A stretch of DNA of 64,000 nt from Paracyclopina nana (Eukaryota; Arthropoda; Copepoda; Cyclopoida; Cyclopettidae). Numbering within the stretch: the first letter of the stretch is position 1; each line of letters begins with the position of its first letter. Below the pieces are notes generated by a model, which worked only from the letters and a program-made list of their open reading frames with translations, made no database searches and was not told the DNA's origin. Positions 38,101-48,864 of the stretch are shown one piece after another. The translations under genes and the position numbers were made by a program. Location: assembly GCA_019096065.1 (NCBI GenBank), contig JAGUCH010000004.1, positions 5,828,001 through 5,892,000 of the forward strand, read 5' to 3'.

Positions 38101-41100
38101 TGATCAGTAATTAGCCCTATCAACATACAAAAGAAATAGCTAAAAAATACTCAATCATGGCAGCATGCACCTCATAATTTGTCATATTAATTAACCTGTC
38201 ATTGCTTTTCATTATACTAGTTGAGCTTAGAAAATGCTACTTTTGTTAACGTTTGGTGAATTTTCACTCCTTTCCCTGCGTAAGCAGTGCCCTAACGTAG
38301 GCTACATGTGACAGTGTGTTTATGTCATTGTTGTTTCTGTCGAGAACAAGAGGTTGTGCCTGTTCTTGGTGGGAAAATTTAAAGGCAATTTGTCAAAATG
38401 CGATGCTGAGCGATGCGGCATTTCGTGGTCTAAAAGAGAGCGCAAGCACTTTCCTCCAAAAATGTGCTTCCACTTTTAACCGTAGCTTTTCTTTACGTAT
38501 TCAATCCAGCAAAATGAGATTTCGCAACCAAGCCAGTTTTCCACATTCAAAGTTACTTGCTAATCATGGTGAAAGGAAGTTTGCCATGTAGTTGCATTAT
38601 TGAAATTAGGTCAAACTTTCCATTCGAGCAAACTTTAAAAAGCTGTGCATTCAGCATAGAAATCTTACGAAATAATACGCCTTTCGAGCTTAATAATATT
38701 GTAAGTGAAATGCTAAGCTAGCATGTAGAATTAAGCTGTTCCGGGCATTGTCCATATTGAGGATATTTTACCTTGAAGATATGACTCCAAAAAAATAGCT
38801 TCTCATTTTACTATTGTACAAATGTCGTTCATGGGTCGTTTTCCATTTTGTGCTCTCTTCGCAGTCAAAGCTATGTAGCTACTTTCCAAATGGGTCCTAT
38901 GGGACTCCTGTTTCAATTCCCCTCTTTGCCGATGAACCGAAACTTCATTCTCTTTCTTCTGAGTTCTGCCTTCTTTTATTTTGGCCCATTCTTATATAAG
39001 AAGAAGCTACAGTTGAATTTAGATTGGAAAAAAGGGAGCTGTGTTCTTGGTTAATTAGCAAGACTTGGCCAATAACCCATAGTCCCCATTTATTTCCTTA
39101 AGCCTTTAGTGTAAGCTGGAAAGATTTAGCTTCTTCTTCTGCTTTATAAGGGAGCAGGAGAAAGTAATTAGTGAAGGAGCTGAGCAAGTGAAATTATGCT
39201 CCTAAAAGGCATAGTATGTTCTTCTATAGAAGCTCCGCTGGCATGATTACATTGATCTGCTTTTCCCCTGATGTAAGTAGAGCAGTATTCGATCTGTGTC
39301 CCAGAGTTTCGAGCATAATGAAAATAATTGCATTCTTTCCCCCCAAGAAGCCAAGCATTTGCTATAATTTGCCCTAACGAGGCCATTTCTGCACACACAA
39401 TCCTAAACAAGTGCAGCACCACTGACTTTTCAAGATAATGTGCCTTGGCATAAAAGTCAAGTAAATGTGGTTACAATTGAGACTTGCAGGGGAATTAATG
39501 AGATGACTCGGCCTAATTGACTCCTAATGATGACATACTGCCCACCTAATTGTACTAGTCAATTCACACTCCTGTTGTTCTTCAGGACCATTGTTTGTTG
39601 TACAGCTCAATGTCATGAAAATCCCCCATTTTTTCACTTTTCAGCCAGCTTGACTTCTTGAGACTGTTTGCCCATGCTGTCATGCTGTAAAAGTCTTTTA
39701 TGATGAAGCTTCCCTCCACTTCAACCACAAAGAAACTCTATTTTTCGTGGTCACGGCGAGCGCGCGCGGCTCGCTTACTCAATTTGGTTAAAAAGCATGT
39801 ATCTTCGTAGAGCAATGGGAAAAGCTTGTTTCCTGCTAAAAATAGGCTCTCCTTTTCCGTAAGGTTGGCCCACTTTTTTCAATTCACTTAACTTGAAAGG
39901 AGTAATGTAAGTTCACCTTGACAGACTGCCGAAATTGGCTCTGGAGTGTGCTTGAAGAAAAGTCAAATTGGAATTTGATTGGGAAAGTCAATTCAATATC
40001 TTGAGAGAGAAACTGAAGAGTTGGAACTAGTTGATTGATTTGAGCAACTCTGCACAATGGGATTAACTTTCACCAAAGCAGAATTTTTAATTCTGCCAAA
40101 AAATCCTCCTTATTCATATGGATTCTGTTATCTGCAGTTTTAGCCATTTTACGGGCGTGTGGCAAAAATAGCTATTACGGAAAACAGCGCCCTCTACTTG
40201 ATTTGTGAAAAAATCTCGGCTTTGGAAAGTTCTCTTTTGGATACTTGAGTAACTTCCTAGCTCTACCATTTTGGGTGGCCTTATAAGAACAACAAACCAA
40301 AGCTAGCCGAAGCTGTATAGCAAAAAAGGGTGGCGAATTGAGGAAGATGTTGCCTCAAACCAACAACACCCAACTTGAGATTTTCACTATGACAACAAAG
40401 GAGCTTTAGCACACATTTTGGCATGCTTTTTTTTAATCAACGTCTGTCTGGATTTAGACTCAAGTAGCCAAATGTCACAATCTAAAAGGGCGAAAAAAAG
40501 GCACAACACTGATTTATAATGCCCTTGTTTTTTTGTTCTTCTTTCAGGTTGAGTCGGAGCTGATTGACAAGCTCGACATCCTCGTTAGTGAGAACAAAGG
40601 CGATGAAGATTACAAACTTTTGTTCAATTCAATGTAAGTGTTTACACGATTCGTCCTGCAATTATTATATGCAGTGACTAAATCTGTGCTAATTGTCTTT
40701 CAAAAACGCGCTCTAACTAATGCAGAGACATGCTCAGTGATGCGTAAGTGTACATTTTAACTCTGTTTTCTTCTCTCCTTGTTCCTTGCACATACTTTAG
40801 TTTGCTAATTATGCTTTAAACTCCAATTTTGTCTAATGCGAGACTGCAGAATAGCAAAGCTGCAGAAGCTAACAGCCATTTTGTTGTAGCTTCTGCTCAA
40901 AAACTTTGCGGGTTTTGCCTTCTTTGCACAAAGATAAAGTTGCAGGGAAAAAAATAAAGATGCCTCCTCCTCCTAAACATCTCTTTCTGAAATGATTTTT
41001 CTTCCTCTATATTTTTTGTTTTTGTCCTATTTTTTTGTTGTTGTGCCTTCTTTTGTTATTTCATGCATTTTCTTACTGGGATTTATCTTTGCTTTACGTG

Positions 41101-44100
41101 TACGCAACATTGAACTTAGCATAGTCCAGCAGAAAAAAGGAAATATGCAAAGCTGCATGAGGTGGGGGCAAAAATCTCCCTTAATCCTGAAATAAGAAGT
41201 AAAAGCTCCAAATTTTCCCTTGGGACCTTCAGCCTGATGCAGCAATGAATTCATGCAAACAAAAATGACAGCAGATGCTTTCCTTTGAAAAATGGCTCCC
41301 ATGTAATTATCATTTTCCCACCAGAAGAACACACCTTCCCTTTAGCTGAGCCTCGTTTTTGACCCAAAGCTGCTTTCTCTAATTCTGCGAACTAAACTTT
41401 CCAGATTAGTGGATAATTTGACACAGAAAGATCCCGTATGGCGAGAGAACGGCAAATCCTTCGTGGACTCGGTAACCCGGCTATTGGAACGATTATTGGA
41501 TTACCGAAATGTGGGACAGGTAAGGATTATTATTATTACTATCGTCGTCAGGGAAAAGTGTCATAACCAGGCAAACTTTATTTTTTGCAGGGCGAGGAAA
41601 ACCGGGACAAGAGGATGTCATGCACAGTGAATTTGCTGAATTTCTACCGCTCCGAGAAGAACCGCAAAGAAATGTATTTGCGATACATTTACAAGCTGCA
41701 CGATTTGCACATTCCTGCTGGAAGCTTCACCGAGGCTGCTTTCACGCTGAAACTTCATGCAGATGATTTGGAGTGGTCCAACAGACCACTGCATTCAGAC
41801 CTGAGGTATCCAACACAATTTCCGAGACTGTGTGTGTGTGTGTGTCTATTGATTTCGAGCAAATAAGACGCGATGCGCTTCCATTATGATTATTTGGTTC
41901 GAAATGCAGTTTTGGAACAGCAAGTTTTCCTCCTGTCGCAATTTTCATCCTGAATCTTTTGCATATAGGGTCCACTTCGTGAAAAAGCAAACTTCTCTGA
42001 AAAAAGACTGAGGTGGAATCAGAGACTGTTTTATGAAAAAAGCTTAAAACTTTTAAAACTCGCATAAGATTTTAATCTAGTTCACTTTCTTAAGAATCAC
42101 ACTCTAAAAAAGAAAATGTGATTGCGAGGAGTTGAAAGATGCATCTTTTCAAGAAAAGTTGCTGTGAAGCATTAACTTTTTCCCCCTCTCCAATAAGTGG
42201 TGCTACATTCCACCATTTGCTCCAAGCAATATCTGGCATGAAAACTATAGTTTATCTTGCTTTTTTGTTTACAGATATCCTAGTCAGAAGGAGTGGCAAC
42301 GCAAGGAGCAGCTGTACCAGAAAATCATCGAGTACTTTGAAAAAGACAAGCAATGGGAGTGTGCCATTCCTCTGTGCAAAGAATTGGCGCAAGTGTACGA
42401 GAAGCGCATTGTCGACTATGCCAAATTGGCTGACATATTGCGCAAACAGGCCTCGTTATTCGAGAAGGTCATCAGTTCCACGGAGGAAGGATTGCGCTTT
42501 GATCCCGAATACTTTCGAGTTGGATTCTACGGACAAGGCTTTCCACTTTTCCTACGGGTAATTTGAAAATGTCCCAAGGGACTCGTGTCATGTCATATCT
42601 TGGACTTTGCGACTCGGAAGAGCGTCGACTGAAAAAGAGTTTGGGCAATTTTTTCCTTGAGGATTTTCCTCCTCGTGCACATTTTATGTTCTTTACTCTT
42701 CGCAAAGTGCAAACATCTTGGTTTTTTTCTACACAATTCCCATAAAAAGAAGTAGTAGCATTAAAAGTTTGTCTGCATTAAATAGTAATGAAATTCCGTG
42801 AGTTTTTTTTTTGCGCACGACCATGATAAGATACATTTTTTCACGTTCCAGAACAAGGATTTCATCTATCGAGGCCAGGAATTCGAGAAAATCTCGACTT
42901 TCACCCAACGTTTGTCCGCTGAATTTCCCCATGCACAAGTTTTGACTTCCAACTCGCGAGAGCCGGACGAAGCCTTGAAAAGTGAGGATGGTCAATTCGT
43001 GCAAATTTGCTGCGTCAAAGCCTTGAGCAGTTCACTGGCCAAAGAGTCGGCTGCTTCTGCTGTGGCCACAATGGACGGTTACGAGATTCCGGAGAAAATC
43101 CGCAAGTTCCACCAAGTCAATAACGTGGACCAGTTCCAGTATGACCGGCCTTACCACAAGGGCAACAAAGACAGGGATAATGAGTTTAAGGTAACTTTGG
43201 CCAACAACTTCTAAACCTGCTGTGCAACCGTAACATGTACAATATATGGCATGTACTAGCAGAAAGTTGTGCAAAAATGGCTTTTCCTAAAAAGGGATGT
43301 CAAATCATAAATATATGAGTATTTGCTATTTTCAGACCTTGTGGATCGAGAGGATCACATACACAACGGAATGTCCACTTCCTGGAATTTTACGATGGTT
43401 CGAAGTTGTCAGAAGCAAAAGCACTCACATATCCCCCATAGAGCACGCGTGCGAAACGATCAAAGCCAAAAACACGGAACTTCGAGGGCTCGTATTGGAT
43501 CCGGAGCCAGTCTTGAAGCTCACCCAAAGTCTCCAGGGAGTGATTGACGCTGCTGTCAATGGAGGATTGGCCAAGTATCAATCGGCCTTTTTCCATCAGG
43601 AACTCCCTCCAGATAAGGTCGCTCATTTACAGTCTCTCATGACCGAGCAGGTCAACATTCTTGAGGCTGGCCTCGATGTGCACAAAAATCTTGCCTCAAA
43701 CGACCTCCAGCCACTGCATTGCCACCTTGTGGAACGCTTCGCCACCATGAAAAATTCCATCATATTGAAGAACTCGTCGTCCTCCAAAATTGTCAACACT
43801 CCTTTGCCTCCAGTGCCAATGACAAGTTCTGGTGGATCCAACTCCTCTGTGCTTGAGTATGAGGGCATCTACAGTAAACCGTCGGAGCTAGTCACGTCTG
43901 GAACCTCGAGTTTGTCCTCGTCCTGTTACAATTACGTTTGGAGCAGCAGCCTGGACAATTACTCACCACCACCTCCAAGGCCACCTTCGACTCGAATGAA
44001 AGCATACAATGAGGCCACGAATCATCATCATCATTACCACCATCATCATAGGGACTCTGGCATTCATGTGTCAAGCATTGGCAGCTCGGAGGATGTGTCA

Positions 44101-45053
44101 GCTCCGCCGTTGCCACCGCGAAGTTCATGTGAGTTAACCTTAGGCCTGTCACATCTGTTGTGCAAGGAGGCTGTCACCTGTTTCATGAAAATTTCACGAA
44201 TATGTTCACATCAAGTTTCTCTACGAAAACTAGGGTCAATCCGGAACAAAATTATGGGAGGTCCCTCCTCCAGAATGGCAAGCTGGCAAATTATGGGGTA
44301 TAGGGCTCACCAGTATGGTCCGTGTTTTGAGTCATATTTGCCTGTGCCAAGCAAGTAATTAAAATTATCAGCTCACGTACATGGTGGCTGCACAAGGAAC
44401 ACTTGCATACACTACTTCATGGTGGTGACAGGGGCATTTTCGCCGACTCACAAACACACAATTCATTTATACATTTTTGGGTGCATGGCCGACATCGTTT
44501 TCATATTAATTCAGGGGAAATTGGTTATTAGCCCATTTTTGGGGAGGGAAATATTTGCCACAACGGTATGGCCTTGAGACAAAGTGTTATTTTCGACTTT
44601 TTCTCCCTTGTCATGCTAGATTCTCTTCATTCTTTCAGACGGATCCATGACGTTTTCCAGCAGCAGGAGTAGCCGTTTGAGCACATTTTCTTCATTAACT
44701 GCAATGGAGTCGACTTCTGTGGCCATAGCAGAGGCAAATACGTTGACGACATCTCCGGTAAGCTCCTTATGCAGAACCCTTACATTTATGGAAAAGCAGC
44801 TTTTAGGAGAGAGCAAATCTACTACATGCTACCACTTCACCTTAATCCATCCAGATTTTTCCCATTGAGGTTAAGCCCTAATCTAGTTTTCTCCAATTTG
44901 CAGAGCAGCAGCATAAATTCCGATGAGCAACAGCCTCCGAAATTGTCTCCAAGATTGGCTGAACTGGTTCACCACCAGGATGTCCACCATTTGCCTCCGC
45001 CTCCACCCATTCCACCAAAGAAGGCAATTCAAGAAAGTAGTGGCATTTTATGA
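23184..45053 (+). CDS. DOCK3/4-type guanine nucleotide exchange factor (sponge-like)
   Basis: Eighteen coding exons close in frame to 1842 residues: 23184-23229, 26416-26526, 26591-26687, 28665-28989, 29044-29665, 29724-30675, 30727-31414, 31780-31998, 32068-32314, 32823-32944, 40548-40633, 41405-41519, 41591-41805, 42275-42557, 42852-43190, 43336-44128, 44639-44757, 44904-45053. Order: N-terminal SH3 ([15 protein letters not shown] ... WFRGYSLRD), DHR1 lipid-binding domain near 410-600 ([20 protein letters not shown]), helical repeats, DHR2 GEF domain near 1200-1600 ([53 protein letters not shown]), and a tail with a His run and PPLPPR / [10 protein letters not shown] ligands for SH3 domains. 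Loop sequences match DOCK3/DOCK4 (fly sponge) rather than DOCK1. Such proteins activate Rac/Rap with ELMO. Introns 1 and 3 hold antisense genes; an optional 18-nt exon lies at 40726. Confidence 0.95.
23315..25770 (-). CDS. secreted protein with two VWC-like cysteine modules, inside DOCK intron 1
   Basis: Exons 25770-25430, 25368-25104 and 25003-23315 join to 764 residues. The upstream in-frame extension begins at TTG, so ATG 25770 is taken; it starts a clear signal peptide ([18 protein letters not shown]). Two cysteine-rich modules follow that look like divergent von Willebrand factor C domains: [10 protein letters not shown] ... [11 protein letters not shown] ... CSEDVVRC, then [20 protein letters not shown] ... 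CGQISC ... [17 protein letters not shown]. The large last exon encodes a long extracellular region with scattered cysteines. Near the end, a short Gln/His run precedes a furin-type site (RKKR) that would release an acidic 49-residue tail. It lies wholly within DOCK intron 1 on the opposite strand. I recognise no named family; secretion is a firm inference, function unknown. Confidence 0.75.
26781..27536 (-). CDS. SIAH-like RING protein 1 (intronless, inside DOCK intron 3)
   Basis: 251 residues from ATG 27536. An N-terminal RING ([20 protein letters not shown], then VCNSC and CPEC, residues 15-49) is followed by a SIAH-type zinc finger ([10 protein letters not shown] ... [16 protein letters not shown], about 73-106). 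The remaining part corresponds in position to the SIAH substrate-binding beta-sandwich but is divergent. Seven-in-absentia (SIAH) proteins are E3 ubiquitin ligases; the conserved RING cysteines and histidine suggest the enzyme is active. It has no coding intron and lies in DOCK intron 3 on the opposite strand, next to a paralogue. Ligase activity is inferred from the motif; substrates cannot be guessed. Confidence 0.85.
   Translation of the reverse strand: MAESTLKELKAIFDCQICNRQLDVPVFMCENGHSVCNSCRVTQASCPECFANWTDRRNAKLEKIMEKIFMKNCKHRGCQVRKMPEELKIHESECDRRKIGCFYCPRSIVANEYSNHLESARHNPFSLNVGETNKVCEVKFLLGGSDSEFLKDGQKFFLAKSSGLFAMNLVTKKIIYTTLSPSQAKQFSYAMKIEFQDGKVMVFEEKVRSIEEPGTSKLVLASDSGMWLPTLFFNREPYKNAKLTVEISKCQ
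27688..28482 (-). CDS. SIAH-like RING protein 2 (intronless, inside DOCK intron 3)
   Basis: 264 residues from ATG 28482, tandem paralogue of the preceding gene with a gap of about 150 bases and the same orientation. [46 protein letters not shown]-type finger: [11 protein letters not shown] ... [17 protein letters not shown] ... HSMQSH. The C-terminal half is only loosely similar to the neighbour, so the duplication is not recent. It ends in a basic tail (AARRKIK). The divergence of the C-terminal, substrate-binding half against a kept RING suggests the two copies target different proteins (inference). Both sit inside a DOCK intron on the opposite strand. Confidence 0.85.
   Translation of the reverse strand: MMDNIDWMNLKQALECPICFHSLQPPTFMCENGHSICNTCLTKVTKCPECRGRLTKRRNIKLESVLEAIEHKPCKYQSDGCNVKLKSSQVSRHEKECQWRPVNCLIVPCRLQVPFGTLISHSMQSHLLFKIPIRWNQDLIVSGYASTILVDEEMNSFIFCPNSYVDRLKKKMFMYAVMPKERSAHFHYSINIEFCKEVLLTNSLPQKYFGRVLSVDDKKENLLGFSTGGLWIPHEFYDLGGILEKSKIKINVRKVLTAARRKIK
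32945..40547. other. 7.6-kb DOCK intron
   Basis: Largest intron of the DOCK gene. Most of it is AT-rich with no recognisable feature. One plus-strand frame (ATG 36768, about 105 codons before a weak donor at 37083) looks protein-like and is treated as a separate observation. Nothing else I would call a gene. Confidence 0.5.
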
Positions 45054-47422
45054 CTGTAATTGTGCGACTCTCCACTTGATGATAAAAATGCTGTGATATT
45101 ACATTTAGGCCCTGTTCACCTCCATTATTATCAGCAAAATAACGCGCGATATTATGATGAAATTTGCAAATATCTGGTATTTGTAAAATCCAAAATCATT
45201 TTTTAGATTTTGACTTCGGAATCGGTCGATTGGTACCAAAAGCCATCCTACACCAATATAAAAAATCTCAGTTTCTCAGTATTTCTCTCCAATATTTTGC
45301 CAAAATAACGGCCATAATAAGCAGGTGAACAGGCCCTTACTAAGCAACTTTATAATTGAATGAACGCATCGTATTATGTCATCATTTGGTGAAATTAGGC
45401 CAAATTGGAGGGCTCTTCTTACATAGTAGAGAAAAGCCTCATATAGGGAATCGAGTGCTTTCCCCGACCCCCTTGCGAAAGTTGGATACAGCGTGGCTCG
45501 TAATGAAGTCTTATAGAGTCACCCTGTAGCTTTTTTCCTACCCCAAAGCTCCTTCTCTCTCTGGCTGACTCGCCATCAATATGTTGTTAGGAACGGCTGC
45601 TTCTGTGGTGTTTCCGTCCTCAATTTGATGCCTGATTGCTCAGAGTGGAAAAAGCCATTTCCTCTTTATAAAGGAACCAGCCTTTTTTTCAATATTGCAT
45701 TTTTCAAAAGGAGGCCGGAGGGGGCTAAATTGGAATGAATATTTAGAACCCTGGAAACTTTAGTACACACGTATGTAGCATATACCAGGTAGTGAACTTT
45801 TTGCTGTTCTTCGAGCGGAGGAAGTTTTGTGCCGGCTTTTTCCAAACTATACCATGTGTGGCACACATATAAAGTAGTACAGCATAGGACGACGTGTCAG
45901 GCCCTTTCTCCCACTCCGTCGAAGCTCTCTCCCCCTCCGAGTTGGAGAAGAACCAGAGACTACCTCAGTTTCTTACACCACTCCGGCACCGTAGATCTTC
46001 AGTCAGGCTGTCACAAGATGCCTCTATAAAAGCATAGAGTGAACAAAATACTGAAACTGCGTCATTCATCCATACATATCAGAGGTATGTATACATATCT
46101 ACCTAAGAAAGATTAGCTTACTAATGCTACGCATGAAAGGTGCAATTGCTGCCGTCACGTACATGCCTAACTTATTTCCATTAGTATGATTCCTGGCGGC
46201 TTTCTTACACTATATGCTTTATATGTATACAATCTTAAGCATAGCAAATTAATGCCTGCCTTCTGATTCACATTCCGGATGAAGTACACAAGTAATATTA
46301 GCGAGTCTATTTATCTTTTATTTATGATATTTTACGTATTCTTGGTTTTTGGTGAGCGGAGAAAAAGGTGAATGGAGAAAGCTTCTCGGTTACAAGACCA
46401 AAAATAGAAATATTCGAAACCGTAAAAGTGCAGCTTTCATTCGTATAATCGACCATAGATTGCAAAATGCATGCGTTAGCAAATATGAATATCTTTCGGG
46501 AGTATATTTGCATATATTCATTGTTCGATATAAATGCAAATATGGCAAAGCTGGCAACTAATCTGGAAAAAATTACAGGATTTTCGTTCGTTTATGCAGT
46601 CTTGTTGCAGGTAATTGAAGTGTCACCAAATTACGCAAACGGTCTCTTCTGAACACGTACTAAGCAAATATTTTCCTCGAAAGCCGCTCTTAACCTTCAA
46701 AAACTCCGACTTGCACTTGAAGGCCAAAGCTGCAAACAAAGCAGTGACACTGGGAGAAAACGTGGCCTTCTTTTGGGCATTCGCCCACGCCACATCAGCA
46801 TGAAAAGGATCACTTAAACTGTCGCCGAGAAAGCTCAGACAAATCTCGCAAGGCCAGATAAAAGGAGGCCTTAAACTGAGCAATTATACGAGCATTTTTA
46901 AGGGACATGGCAGTACACTGTGCTCTCCTCTAATCTCAAAGGCATAAAAGTGGAGAAAGCTCAAAAACAGGCTACAACAATTAGAAAGTCATTCTCATTT
47001 GGAAAGCAAAGAATCCTGCCTCAATTCAAAAGTTGCTCAACTCATGCAATCCTGTTAAAGTTAATTAAAATGACGGTCACAGAGAAAGAGGACATTAAAT
47101 TTGATGTCAGTCTATTTTAAAGGTCCTTAAGTAAGATCCTTTTGAGCGCGTACGCACACAAAGGCTATGTACTAAGCCTATATGTAGCTAGGGCTTTCTT
47201 TTCCGCGCGCGCGCGAGCTCAACTGAACCAGTGGTGGCGGTGGCCTTTTGCCAAGGCCAACTCGCCCTTGGCGGCCTTCGACCGAATTCAAGGCCAGCCT
47301 TTCTTGTCGTCGTCGGGCCTAGCCTTGCTCTTGAAAGAGCAAAAATAGAGGCCTCAGATCTGGAAATCTGTTCAGCCAGTTAGTACACACGCGCATTTTC
47401 AGGACTACTACACACACATACA
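45054..47422. other. spacer between DOCK and Di-Ras
   Basis: Contains the DOCK 3'UTR, a short inverted-repeat element at 45108-45336, and presumably the Di-Ras promoter. A GC-rich, CG-alternating patch (about 47204-47216) lies 200 bases before the Di-Ras ATG. No further coding sequence recognised. Confidence 0.45.
45105..45339. mobile_element. MITE, PIF/Harbinger-like
   Basis: A 229-bp stretch (45108-45336) with terminal inverted repeats: GGCCCTGTTCACCTCC on the left, and on the right the complement of GGGCCTGTTCACCTGC. The repeats continue imperfectly inward (ATTATTAT / TTATTAT). TTA directly repeated on both sides (45105-45107 and 45337-45339) fits the 3-bp TTA/TAA target duplication of PIF/Harbinger elements. 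No coding capacity. The class is inferred from the target duplication and GGG/GGC termini. Confidence 0.65.
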
Positions 47423-48532
47423 ATGCCAGAACAGAGTAACGACTACAGGGTCGTGGTCTTTGGGGCCGGGGGCGTGGGCAAGACCAGCCTTGTCCTCAGA
47501 TTCATCCATGGCACATTCAGGGACTCGTACATCCCAACCATCGAAGACACTTACAGAAAGGTACGATATATTATTTAATTAGCAGCAGCTTGCGAGCAAT
47601 TTTTTTTAGGTAATTTCATTGTAGCTGAAAAGATATATGCGCAGTTTATTTGAGTGCTGCAGCAAAAATGTACCTACTAAATTCCAACCTTATGGTTGGC
47701 ACAGCAAGCAAAAAGCCAATACATTGGATATATGGTTCATTTTTGGTAATTATAGGTGATCTCATCGAACAAATCGATATGCACGCTCCACATCACAGAC
47801 ACAACTGGTTCACATCAGTTCCCAGCTATGCAGAGATTGTCCATTTCCAAGGGACACGCATTCATTCTGGTCTTCTCTATTTGCTCCAAACAAAGTCTAG
47901 AGGAACTCAAGCCCATCTTGGAACTCATCAATGAGGCAAGAATTTACAAAATTGCCTTTTTTAAAATTGTATTGACATCAAGTTTTTTCCTTAAAGGTGA
48001 AAGGAACCTTGGAGGGTTATCCCTTGATGCTGGTGGGCAACAAATGCGACGACAATGATAAGCGAGAGGTGAACAAGAAAACAGGAGAAGCGCTCCAGGT
48101 AAATAGGGCAAAAAAGCCTGATGTCAAGTCATATTCTGTATTGTAAAGTAAGATATGTATCGACAAGCGCGCGTCGAAAAAAGTGATTTTATCAGCTTCC
48201 AAGTCAATATTGAATTGCCTAATTACTCTACATTTAGAACATCATTTTCATGCATGATCAAAATAGCAAGTAATTGAATTTCACGCAAGTGCTATAAGAA
48301 ATAATGGTATATATAGCTTTTCCCGCTTTCTGATTGCTTTTCTGCTCTTTTGCAGAACATGTGGAAGTGCAAGTATATGGAGACGTCCGCCAAAGAAGGT
48401 ACTAATGTGAATGAGCTCTTTGAGGAGCTGCTGAAGCTCGAGACAAGTCGAACCCTGAGCCTCCAGCCCATCGAGGAAGCCGAGAAGAAAAATGGTGTGA
48501 AAAAGATGAAGCAGAAATGCAACCTTATGTAG
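47423..48532 (+). CDS. DIRAS2: Di-Ras small GTPase
   Basis: Four exons (47423-47560, 47756-47935, 47997-48098, 48356-48532) give 198 residues. The start [20 protein letters not shown] is close to identical to vertebrate DIRAS2, followed by [12 protein letters not shown], the characteristic [20 protein letters not shown] in place of the usual Ras DTAGQE, NKCDDND and ETSAKEGTN. The C-terminus is basic ([11 protein letters not shown]) and ends in the prenylation box CNLM. Di-Ras proteins are brain-enriched Ras-family members with low GTPase activity, consistent with Thr replacing the switch II Ala-Gly-Gln. Intron 2 is only 61 bases and starts GC (GAG/GCAAGA), a GC-AG intron forced by the protein reading. 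DIRAS1 and DIRAS2 cannot be separated in an invertebrate. Confidence 0.93.
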
Positions 48533-48864
48533 GAGAAACGAAGGCCACTGCATTTCATCCGAGCTCATTTTGATCTCTACTTCTACCACTAATATATACA
48601 ACAACAAAAAACTAAGAAAAGCTTGCACAAGAAAAGCGAAAAAAGAGTAACCGTTACCATTATTACCATAGATAATATTCAAAGCCCTTATATTGTATTA
48701 TTAATGTTATAATTAATGTTCGATAAAAATTGCTACGACGGACCATAGAAAAAAAGCATCGGGTTTTTTGGGGTTAGTATTTTTTTCTTTATTTTGCAAT
48801 TATGGGGTTAGTATTTAACATGGAAGTACTGTGAAAAAAAGGGACATATAGAGATACTACAGCA

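Noticed and set aside
47142-47348. GC-rich frame upstream of Di-Ras.
   Set aside because: Starts at a non-ATG codon in the probable promoter or leader of Di-Ras; low complexity.
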